Origin: Crateriforma spongiae
GTDB lineage: Bacteria; Planctomycetota; Planctomycetia; Pirellulales; Pirellulaceae
DNA: 64,000 bases
NCBI RefSeq assembly: GCF_012290005.1
Contig: NZ_JAAXMS010000006.1
Location: 434,001 to 498,000, forward strand
Reading direction: 5' to 3'
Shown here: positions 44,769 to 52,617 of the stretch, piece after piece
How positions within the stretch are numbered: position 1 is the first letter of the stretch
Layout of the letters: each line of letters starts with the position of its first letter
The notes under the pieces: model-generated
Told to the model about the DNA's origin: nothing
What the model saw: only the letters and a program-made list of their open reading frames with translations
Database searches by the model: none
Position numbers and translations under genes: made by a program

Positions 44769-46130
44769 TTATTCGCTGGCCAAGTAAACGACCGGGTAAG
44801 GCATCGACGTTGGAGCGGGCCGCACGACCGGCGGATGGTCGTCGCTGACGGGGTGCCTCTCGTCAATGGACGCCGCATCGGTGTCGCGGGATCGCGTCAC
44901 GGGATCCATCGCGACGATCCACCGACGGTCTTTTCGCAGGATTTGGTTCCGCAGCACTCGGGCGAAATTCGGGTCGATGCCCTGTTCCGGGGTACCGAAC
45001 AACATGTCACCGATCTGACGCACCACCGGTTCGACGCGATCGCCGACCCGGTCAAGTGCCGCGACGGCGTCGGGCGATGTCCAGATTTCCTTCCACAGTG
45101 CACGCAGTTCTTCATTTTCGACGATCGATTCGCGCAAGACGGTTTTCAGCAACTGTTGCGCCTCGGGATCATCGGCAATGGTTCCGGCGACCGAGGCAAG
45201 TTCCTGGCGGATGACCGGGTTGGCGGCAACATCGGACATGGTGTTTTGAACCGCGACCACGATTTCATCCAAGTGGTCTTCGAAGACCGGCACGGCTTCC
45301 TCGTCGACAAAACGCTGCCACTCTTCCTTCACCAGCGAACGTTCGCCCAGCGGCGTTTGGTCGTACAACGCACGCCAGCCGAACCGCCACAGCGATGCGC
45401 GGTCCCACAGTTCACGACCGATCGATTCGGTGATCGGTTGGCCGTGACGACGGACGATCGGCATCATCTCTTGCTTCGCAAGCGGCATGATCCGTTGGTC
45501 CAAGATCTCCGTCTGCAAACGTCCCGCCAGCCCCTGCCATTGATCGGAATGTTCGGCCATCGAACGCCGGACGCCCCGTTCGATCACCGGCAACGACCGG
45601 ACCAGGCTTTCGCGGACCAGTGGCTGCAGCAGTTCGGTCATTTTCTGGCCGTTCTGCTTCAGCAGTTCTTGAATCTGTGATTGGATCCGCTGGCGTTTTT
45701 CCGGCGGCAGCATGGTTTGAACGACTTCCTGCAAGCTGCCTGTTGTGCGATGCGATTCCCAGACCAGTTGATTCGGGGCCACGCCGTCGACGTACCAACG
45801 TAGACGCAGGACTTGCGCTGCATCGGCGTTGGCTTGATCGGAAGCAAGGTCTGGTTCGGATACACGCGATACATAACCGGCTTGGACCCATGCGTCCGCG
45901 GATGCGTCCCGATAGAAAACCGGATCGCCGGGTCGCATCACCGCGTCGACCGCGCGGACATCGACGTCCCGAGCCGGTGTGAACCATGGACGGTTGGCAG
46001 ATGCTGTCGCGTCGGATGGGTCGCCCTTCAGTCGGTCATAGGCGGCCACGGCGGTGACCGCGATGCCGATCCAAAGACCTGCACCAATGAAGCGACGAAT
46101 GTTTGGGCCGGAAAACAACGCTTGGGCCAT
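44769..46130 (-). CDS. uncharacterised membrane-anchored helical protein
   Basis: I do not recognise the family of this 453-residue protein. It has one N-terminal membrane helix (FIGAGLWIGIAVTAVAAY, about residues 14-31), then a small beta region to about 125 (PGDPVFYRDAS...YVSRVSEP), and a long amphipathic helical region, 135-380, with repeated motifs such as EEAVPVFEDHLDEIVVAVQ and PVIRQELASVAGT. The tail is Pro/Asp-rich. The body is probably extracytoplasmic. A terminator-like hairpin follows; the ABC importer genes upstream are on the same strand with a 143-base gap. Confidence 0.6.
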   Translation of the reverse strand: MAQALFSGPNIRRFIGAGLWIGIAVTAVAAYDRLKGDPSDATASANRPWFTPARDVDVRAVDAVMRPGDPVFYRDASADAWVQAGYVSRVSEPDLASDQANADAAQVLRLRWYVDGVAPNQLVWESHRTTGSLQEVVQTMLPPEKRQRIQSQIQELLKQNGQKMTELLQPLVRESLVRSLPVIERGVRRSMAEHSDQWQGLAGRLQTEILDQRIMPLAKQEMMPIVRRHGQPITESIGRELWDRASLWRFGWRALYDQTPLGERSLVKEEWQRFVDEEAVPVFEDHLDEIVVAVQNTMSDVAANPVIRQELASVAGTIADDPEAQQLLKTVLRESIVENEELRALWKEIWTSPDAVAALDRVGDRVEPVVRQIGDMLFGTPEQGIDPNFARVLRNQILRKDRRWIVAMDPVTRSRDTDAASIDERHPVSDDHPPVVRPAPTSMPYPVVYLASE

Positions 46131-46273
46131 GAAAAAGAATCTCGAACCTGACTATTGAACCGATCAAAGCGTCTTCGTTACACGGCCGCCGGTCTTGGCA
46201 ACATCCAACGTCGGATTCCGAGTCCGCGTGACGCGATGTTCGCGTCCAGCAAATCTGCATGACTGAATTCGCG

Positions 46274-47272
46274 TCAGTTTTGATTTCGCAGTCGATCGAC
46301 GTAAACGGCTGTGATGATGATTGCACCCAACAAGATATTTTCCACTTGGTTTTCCAGGCCCAGTGCGGTGCACCCGTGATTGATCACTCCCATGATCAGC
46401 ACGCCGCAAATCGTTCCGATCACGCTGCCGCGACCGCCCGATAGCGAACCGCCGCCGATCACCACCGCGGCGATGATTTCCAATTCCAGTCCCATGCCCG
46501 CACTAGCGTCGCCCTTGCCCATTCGCGCCAAATCGACCATCCCGGCCAGACCGACCAGGCAACCGGCCAGCGAATAAACCAACAATTTTGTTCGCACGAC
46601 GGGGACACCGCACAACCGAGCGGTCGATTCGTTGGAACCGATCGCGTACAGGTGGCGGCCCAGCACGGTGCGGTGAAGTAGAAAACTGACGCCGGCGGCC
46701 AGCACCAACCACAGCCAAACGCCCCAACAGAAATTGGGCAGGATCGGATAGGCGATCCACTCGGGTTCGGGGAACTGCGTCACCATCGATACCAGCCAAT
46801 CGGGAATCGATTCCACCGGCGGTGTGATCGTGCCGCCTTCATCGGCGATGGTTTTGCCAAGCCCCATGAACACGGTCATTGTGCCCAGCGTGATGATGAA
46901 CGGTACCAATCGCAGCAGACTGACCAGCGAACCGTTGACACATCCACACAGCATTCCGGTCGCGATCGCCACTGCAAACGCCGCCGCGATGCCGCCACCT
47001 TGCTGCAGCGTCCAGGCCGCGGTGCAGCCACACAACGCCGCCGCGGTTCCTGCCGAAAGGTCGATTCCACCGGCGATGATGATCATCGTCATGCCCAACG
47101 CGGCGATTCCGATCTTGACGCTTTGCAGCCCCACCAGACGTGCCGATCCGCTGGTCAGAAAACGGCCCTCAAAGCCTTGGGCCGCGTCGGCGATTGCGAA
47201 AAACGCGATCACCACCAACAAAGCCAACAAGGGCCCGGCGGCGGTCAAGATTCGTCGAATCAGCGAAGTCAT
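46274..47272 (-). CDS. sugar ABC transporter permease (RbsC-like)
   Basis: The 332-residue permease has 9-10 membrane segments and the BPD_transp_2 pattern: KIGIAALGMTMIIIAGGIDLSAG (about residues 52-75, in part), FIITLGTMTVFMGL, GRHLYAIGSNESTARLCGV, and a final GSVIGTICGVLIMGVINHG. These match RbsC/XylH-type permeases. ATG 47272 is chosen; the TTG 17 codons upstream has no support. It follows the ATPase gene by 70 bases and is the last member of the importer operon. Confidence 0.9.
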   Translation of the reverse strand: MTSLIRRILTAAGPLLALLVVIAFFAIADAAQGFEGRFLTSGSARLVGLQSVKIGIAALGMTMIIIAGGIDLSAGTAAALCGCTAAWTLQQGGGIAAAFAVAIATGMLCGCVNGSLVSLLRLVPFIITLGTMTVFMGLGKTIADEGGTITPPVESIPDWLVSMVTQFPEPEWIAYPILPNFCWGVWLWLVLAAGVSFLLHRTVLGRHLYAIGSNESTARLCGVPVVRTKLLVYSLAGCLVGLAGMVDLARMGKGDASAGMGLELEIIAAVVIGGGSLSGGRGSVIGTICGVLIMGVINHGCTALGLENQVENILLGAIIITAVYVDRLRNQN

Positions 47273-47342
47273 TTCGTCGGGAACAGTCGGGCGAAAGGGA
47301 ATGGGGTCATCATGCTGCAACAAACACTTGGCAACGTGACGG

Positions 47343-48872
47343 CTAGGTCTTCATCGATGCGATCAACAGGTCGTGTTCATCCCAGTCCTTGGCATCGCGA
47401 ATTTCCACGATGCGACCGCGTGCCATCACTGCGATGCGGTCGCACATGTGCAACAGTTCTTGAAAGTAACTGCTGATGAACAGGATCGCGGTTCCGTCGG
47501 CAGCGGTCTGGCCGATCAATCGATAGATCTGTGCTTTCGTGCCGACGTCAACACCACGTGTGGGTTCGTCCAGGATCAAACAATCGGCCTGTTCGTGCAG
47601 CGACCGCGCCAAAGCGACCTTCTGCTGGTTGCCACCGGAAAGTTCGCCCACGGTCTGTCGGCCACCGCGACACTTGACCTGTAATTGTTCGATCAGTTCG
47701 TCGACGGCATGGTGGCGACGTTTTTCATTCAACACGCCGGCGGTCGCGTAGGGACCCAACCGGCTGAGTGTCGTATTGTCGGCGATCGACAGGTTTTGCG
47801 CCAGTCCTTGGCCTTTGCGGTCTTCGCTGACCAACGACAATCCCGCGGCGATCGCGGCGGCGGGGTGTTCCGGTGGAATCGTGTTGTCGTTCATTTCGAC
47901 ACCGCCGCCACGCGATCGAATGCCAAAGACGGCTTCGACCAATTCCGTCCGCCCCGCACCGATCAATCCGGCAATGCCCAGAATTTCGCCACGATGGACC
48001 GTCAAATCAGTCGGTGATGCGATGCCCGCACCGGTGACGTTTTGGCATCGCAAAACGGGATCTCCGGTGCAGCGTTCGGTTTGCGGATACAGGTCGTCCA
48101 CGTCGCGGCCGACCATCAGCCGAACGATCTCCGATTCACCGGCGTCGCTTAGTTGTCCGCTGCCCGTCATGCGTCCGTCACGCAACACGGTGTAGGAATC
48201 GCACAGTTGGCGGACTTCTTCCAAGAAATGGCTGATGTACAACACCGCCAATCCTTCGTCGGCCAATTTGCGTGTGATTTCGAACAGTTGCCTGACGTCG
48301 GCGGCGGTCAGCGAACTGGTGGGTTCGTCCAGGATCAACAGCTTGGCGTTGCCCGCGATGGCACGAGCGATTTCGACCAACTGTTTAGCAGCCACTGAAA
48401 GGTCACCCACCTGTGTTTTCGGGTCCAGGTCGGCGTGCCCCAGTCGCTGAAGTGCCGCGTCGACAATCTGTCGCTGGCTCCGCCTGTTCAGGGTTCCGAT
48501 CCGTCCATGTTCGCGGCCCAGCATGATGTTGTCCTCGACGCTCAGGTCGTCACAGACGCTCAGTTCTTGATAGACCGTGGCGATGCCGGATCGCCGCGAC
48601 ACGTCGGGACGTCCGAACCGAAGCGGTGCACCGGAGACGGACAACGATCCTGCGTCAGGGACGACCGCACCGCTCAGGATCTTGATCATCGTACTTTTGC
48701 CGGCACCGTTTTCGCCCAGCAACGCCATCACCTGGCCGGGGCGCAAGCGGATCGAAACGTCCCGCAAAACCCAGTGCGGCCCGTAGCGTTTTCCCAAACC
48801 TTCGGCGGCGACCACCGCCCGATCATCGATCGATTCGGACGGTTGATTCGATGGATCGTCACCCGTCATCAC
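47343..48872 (-). CDS. sugar ABC transporter ATPase with two nucleotide-binding domains (RbsA-like)
   Basis: The 509-residue protein has a first nucleotide-binding domain with Walker A GENGAGKST (about residue 53), LSVAAKQLVEIARAI, ILDEPTSSLT, and a second domain with the typical degenerate Walker A GLIGAGRTE, LSGGNQQKVALARSL and ILDEPTRGVDVGTK. Paired domains of this kind drive monosaccharide importers. Its ATG shares ATGA with the stop of the binding-protein gene, so synthesis is coupled. Ribose, xylose or another pentose/hexose could be the sugar. Confidence 0.93.
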   Translation of the reverse strand: MMTGDDPSNQPSESIDDRAVVAAEGLGKRYGPHWVLRDVSIRLRPGQVMALLGENGAGKSTMIKILSGAVVPDAGSLSVSGAPLRFGRPDVSRRSGIATVYQELSVCDDLSVEDNIMLGREHGRIGTLNRRSQRQIVDAALQRLGHADLDPKTQVGDLSVAAKQLVEIARAIAGNAKLLILDEPTSSLTAADVRQLFEITRKLADEGLAVLYISHFLEEVRQLCDSYTVLRDGRMTGSGQLSDAGESEIVRLMVGRDVDDLYPQTERCTGDPVLRCQNVTGAGIASPTDLTVHRGEILGIAGLIGAGRTELVEAVFGIRSRGGGVEMNDNTIPPEHPAAAIAAGLSLVSEDRKGQGLAQNLSIADNTTLSRLGPYATAGVLNEKRRHHAVDELIEQLQVKCRGGRQTVGELSGGNQQKVALARSLHEQADCLILDEPTRGVDVGTKAQIYRLIGQTAADGTAILFISSYFQELLHMCDRIAVMARGRIVEIRDAKDWDEHDLLIASMKT

Positions 48873-49858
48873 GCTTGGCCGGGCTGCAACAGACTGCGGA
48901 TCTTTTCGTCGTCCATATTGTCCGGGGTCGCCACGAACACACCGGTGTCCACCCGCCGCTGGACGTCTTCGCCGCGAAGGTGCTGGACCATGGTTTGGAT
49001 CGACAGATAACCCATTCGCACGGGATCCTGCAGAACGATCGCGGTGACTTCACCGTCGGCCATGGCTTTGCGAAGCGTTTCGCTACTGTCAAAGGCCACC
49101 AAGGCCACATCGCCGGCGGACTTGCGATCACGCAACGTTTGCAATATGCCCGCAGCGGTGGGTTCACAGGACGCGAAGATCCCGTCGATTTCGTCGCCGA
49201 ACTTGTTGAAGATCTGTTGCGACTTGTCGATCGCCGCTTCGGTGGTCGATCCGCCGTACTGGTCACTGCTGATGACCGTCATGTCGGGGTACTTGCCGAT
49301 GGCTTCCAGGAAACCTTCTTCGCGTTGGTGAGTGCTTTCGCTGCCTTTTTGGTAACGCATCACAACGACGTTGCCTTTTTCGCCCAAGGCTTTTGCCATC
49401 GCATCGCCCGCCATCTGGCCGCCGCGAAAGTTGTCGGTGGCCACATAGGACACGGTGCCGCTGGTGTCGGACAGTCCGCTGTCAAAAATCACCACGGGGA
49501 CCTTTCCACGACCGGCTTCGGCCACCGGCCGGACCAACGCGTCGGCGTCCAGCGGGCATAAACAGATGCCATCGACTTGTCGGTTCAAAAAGCTCTGCAT
49601 CACGCTGATTTGTTCATCGCGATCGTTTTCTTTCGACGGGCCTTTCCACTGCAGGTCGACCCCCAGTTCGTCGGCGGCTTGTCGAGCACCGAAGTGGACC
49701 GATTTCCAATAGATGTGCGTTTCGCCTTTGGGGATCATCGCGATCGTCCAATCGCCATCACTGGACGAGCCGTCGGCGGTTTCGGACGGCGGCTGACAAC
49801 CAACCAGCATCATCGTCGCGGCGGTCAGCGTGCAAATCAGAAAAAAGGATCGGACCAT
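48869..49858 (-). CDS. sugar-binding lipoprotein of the ABC importer (RbsB-like)
   Basis: The 329-residue protein has a lipoprotein signal (MMLVGC, cysteine at residue 21) and a type I periplasmic binding fold: WTIAMIPKGETHIYWKSV, VDGICLCPLDADALVRPV, VPVVIFDSGLS, and DQYGGSTTEAAIDKS then DGIFASCEPTAAGIL. It captures a sugar or similar ligand outside the membrane and delivers it to the coupled ATPase and permease. First gene of the operon. The 122-base upstream gap toward 49981 has no clear operator. Confidence 0.92.
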   Translation of the reverse strand: MVRSFFLICTLTAATMMLVGCQPPSETADGSSSDGDWTIAMIPKGETHIYWKSVHFGARQAADELGVDLQWKGPSKENDRDEQISVMQSFLNRQVDGICLCPLDADALVRPVAEAGRGKVPVVIFDSGLSDTSGTVSYVATDNFRGGQMAGDAMAKALGEKGNVVVMRYQKGSESTHQREEGFLEAIGKYPDMTVISSDQYGGSTTEAAIDKSQQIFNKFGDEIDGIFASCEPTAAGILQTLRDRKSAGDVALVAFDSSETLRKAMADGEVTAIVLQDPVRMGYLSIQTMVQHLRGEDVQRRVDTGVFVATPDNMDDEKIRSLLQPGQA

Positions 49859-49980
49859 GACGGCGGTTATCGAAAAGGTGGGATGGATGGCAAAATTCGA
49901 TCGCGTTGGTCATCACGCCGACGGGTTTCGACCGGCGGCTGACGCCAACGACGGATGGTGAACCAGGGGGTTATGTTAGC

Positions 49981-51288
49981 TCATCGGGCCGGCGTGATGC
50001 GGATTTCAAAGTGTCCTTGGTTGTCGGTCAATTGATCGACCGCATCGTTGACCCGAAGGAACAGCCAGCTTTCGCGATCGATGGGGATGGTGGCATCGTC
50101 GCCGACGCTCACGATGGTGGGCAAGGTGGCCGATCCCGTGTCGCGGATCTCGGTCGGCACCAAGCACGCGATGACTTGACCAAGGGGACGCCCGCGAACG
50201 TGACGCATGGTGATCCCATCGGGCAATGCCACCCATGGGCGGGTCGTATCGGCCAACACGACATCGCCCTGCGCCGCGATTCGGACGACCGAAGACGCGG
50301 GGAATCGATAGCCCGCCGATTGCCAACCACGGTCGGCATGCAGTGTCGTCTGGATCTCCGATTCGTCATACGGCGGATCGTCCACGGCGATGTCGATCGA
50401 TTCGCGGTCCCACCGGAACCCGTAATCCAATTCCAGATTCATCATGGCCCACCGCACGCGGATCACCGGCCACTGACGAACCAGTTTTGCGTACAGCCGA
50501 CGCGTGAAGTCGGTGGATTGATCGCGGCCGTAACGTGTGGCGGCATCCACCAACGCGTCACGGTATTCCGCGTACTGGGCCAGCATCATCACCGCGGCCC
50601 AGGACCAACCGTAGGATTCGACATCGCCACGCAAACGATGCGGCAAACGCATGACGTCTTCGATCGTCTTGACTTCGCCGTCGTCGCGTCGCTGCGACAA
50701 AATCTTGAAGCGTCCCCAGCCCGGTACGGATTCTCGATTCCGCGGGACTTGGCCGATCACGACGCCGGAACCGACACCGCTGTGAACACTTAGCAATTCC
50801 GCGGTGCCCTCCATGAACCATGTCGGACCGGCACCGCCGAATTGTTCGTACATCAACGCATGCACGCCTTCGTGCAAGACCAGATGCCGCGTGTAATAGG
50901 CGTCGGCTTGCTCGCGTACCCACACGCGATTGCCATCGGCGATGCCATAGGGGAATTCGGCCAGCGAACGGGGCAGCAAACCCTTCTCGCGAAAGGGAAC
51001 ATCGTTTCGCATGACATAAGCGTCGACCACCCAGCCATCGGCGGCATCGGGATCCAAACGCCAGAACGACACCCATTGCGGCACCGCGGCATCAAAGGTG
51101 GCCACGATGGTGTCCATTTGTGATGCGTCGTTAATGTCGGTGACCAGGCGGATGTGGTTACCTGTATGACGGAACAGCCCGTCCGCGGTTGCCGCCTGTG
51201 CTTTACAATCCGATGCACACCACATAGCGACGACGAGCGCGATGCACACACATTGCGACGGCCACGTCACTGGAATTAGGTCCGACAT
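49981..51288 (-). CDS. secreted HExxH metallopeptidase-like protein (peptidase MA-like)
   Basis: The 435-residue protein has a signal peptide (CVCIALVVAMWCASDCKA) and a zinc site LVLHEGVHALMYEQF near residue 138, with the downstream glutamate in TWFMEGTAELLSVH about 20 residues later, the gluzincin arrangement. Upstream lies the beta region DAAVPQWVSFWRLDP. The C-terminal 130 residues are beta-rich, without catalytic motif. A planctomycete peptidase MA-like fold is the best reading; substrate unknown. ATG 51288 avoids a long, unconvincing N-terminal extension. Confidence 0.75.
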   Translation of the reverse strand: MSDLIPVTWPSQCVCIALVVAMWCASDCKAQAATADGLFRHTGNHIRLVTDINDASQMDTIVATFDAAVPQWVSFWRLDPDAADGWVVDAYVMRNDVPFREKGLLPRSLAEFPYGIADGNRVWVREQADAYYTRHLVLHEGVHALMYEQFGGAGPTWFMEGTAELLSVHSGVGSGVVIGQVPRNRESVPGWGRFKILSQRRDDGEVKTIEDVMRLPHRLRGDVESYGWSWAAVMMLAQYAEYRDALVDAATRYGRDQSTDFTRRLYAKLVRQWPVIRVRWAMMNLELDYGFRWDRESIDIAVDDPPYDESEIQTTLHADRGWQSAGYRFPASSVVRIAAQGDVVLADTTRPWVALPDGITMRHVRGRPLGQVIACLVPTEIRDTGSATLPTIVSVGDDATIPIDRESWLFLRVNDAVDQLTDNQGHFEIRITPAR

Positions 51289-51329
51289 TCGCCACCGCGA
51301 TTTTCGTTCACCGACAAAGCCGACCCAAC

Positions 51330-52466
51330 ATGCCGACACAACACGTTGCCAATAGATTTCCATGCGGAACCAATGCGAAGATTCGAAACGGGTGGATCCA
51401 GTATAGCCGCCGACACTTTTTTGCGGCCGGCGACAAGCACCGATGGCGGGTGCTTCACGCGACGGCATTGCTTGTGGTGTTGTTTTGTAGCGGTTGCGTT
51501 CCGCGTAGCGAGAGCGACGTTGTGGTCTATTCGGCGCTGGATCAAGAATTTGCCGAGCCGATTTTGATGGGTTTCGAACGGCGACAGGATGGCGAAACCG
51601 GCGTGATCGCCAAGTTTGACGTCGAATCAACCAAGACCGTTGGGCTGGTCAATCAGATCATCGCCGAAAAGGACCGTCCGCAATGCGATCTGTTTTGGAA
51701 CAACGAGATTTTGCACACGGTGCGTCTGCAAAAACTGGGGTTGCTGCAACCGCATGACTGGAACGTCGCCGCCACTTGGCCCAAGGACTTGATCGCCAGT
51801 GACAAAACGTGGTGCGGATTTGCCACGCGTGCCCGAGTGTTGATCGTCAATACCGAGATGATCAGCGATGCGTCCGAACGCCCTGATTCGGTCGACGACT
51901 TGCGCGACCCGCGGTGGGCAAAGGACTGCGCCATGGCTCGACCTTTGTTCGGCACCACCGCCACGCACTTCGCCGTCATTCGTGATCGAATCGGCCGGGA
52001 CGCGGCGTTGAAAATGTTGAGCCAAATCGTCGACAACGCGGTCATCCTGTCGGGCAACAAACAAGTCGCACAAGCCGTTTCGACGGGACGACTGGCGTGG
52101 GGGCTGACCGACACCGACGATGCTTTTGTCGAACAAGAGCTAGGATACCCGGTCGCGATCATCTTTCCCGATCAACAACCCGAACAGCCCGGTACGCTAA
52201 GGATTCCCAACACATTGGCGATTTTGAAAGACGCTCCGCACCCGGTCGCAGCGGGACGTTTGGCTGATTATTTGATGACCGGAGAAATCGAAGACCGCTT
52301 GGCGATGGGGCCCAGCAGCCAGATGCCGGTCAGTCCCGACAGCAAGTTCCCGCCGCCGGTCTTGCCCGATGAACCGGTTCGCTGGATGCAAGTGGACTTT
52401 GAATCGGCGGCCGAAGGCTGGCCGCAATGGGCCGAGGCGGTTCGCGATGTTTTGGGCGAACCATAG
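51330..52466 (+). CDS. orphan iron(III)-type ABC substrate-binding lipoprotein
   Basis: The protein has a lipoprotein signal (LLVVLFCSGC) and a type II periplasmic-binding fold: VVVYSALDQEFAEPIL, CDLFWNNEILHTVRL, WCGFATRARVLIVNTEM, GTTATHFAVIRDRIG and LAWGLTDTDDAFVE. This resembles FutA/AfuA-type ferric-iron binders, though iron-ligand tyrosines are not evident. No permease or ATPase lies beside it. ATG 51330 gives a 50-odd-residue extension before the lipobox; GTG 51450 would give a normal short signal, so the start is uncertain. It diverges from the metallopeptidase gene. Confidence 0.8.
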   Translation: MPTQHVANRFPCGTNAKIRNGWIQYSRRHFFAAGDKHRWRVLHATALLVVLFCSGCVPRSESDVVVYSALDQEFAEPILMGFERRQDGETGVIAKFDVESTKTVGLVNQIIAEKDRPQCDLFWNNEILHTVRLQKLGLLQPHDWNVAATWPKDLIASDKTWCGFATRARVLIVNTEMISDASERPDSVDDLRDPRWAKDCAMARPLFGTTATHFAVIRDRIGRDAALKMLSQIVDNAVILSGNKQVAQAVSTGRLAWGLTDTDDAFVEQELGYPVAIIFPDQQPEQPGTLRIPNTLAILKDAPHPVAAGRLADYLMTGEIEDRLAMGPSSQMPVSPDSKFPPPVLPDEPVRWMQVDFESAAEGWPQWAEAVRDVLGEP

Positions 52467-52617
52467 CTTGCCAGCGAAAAACCAGTATGCCGGCAACTGC
52501 ATGGTCAGCATTGATCTTCCGTTGCCCGGCATCATGGACGTTCTTTCCAACTCGTTTCGCGTTTCCGCGCGTCGCTCTCGGCGGAGCAAAAGACGACGAT
52601 CAAAGACGAACGGGCCT

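Noticed and set aside
46240-46290. Terminator-like hairpin ACTGA-7-TCAGT on the plus strand
   Set aside because: The stem is only 5 bp and no plus-strand gene ends there.
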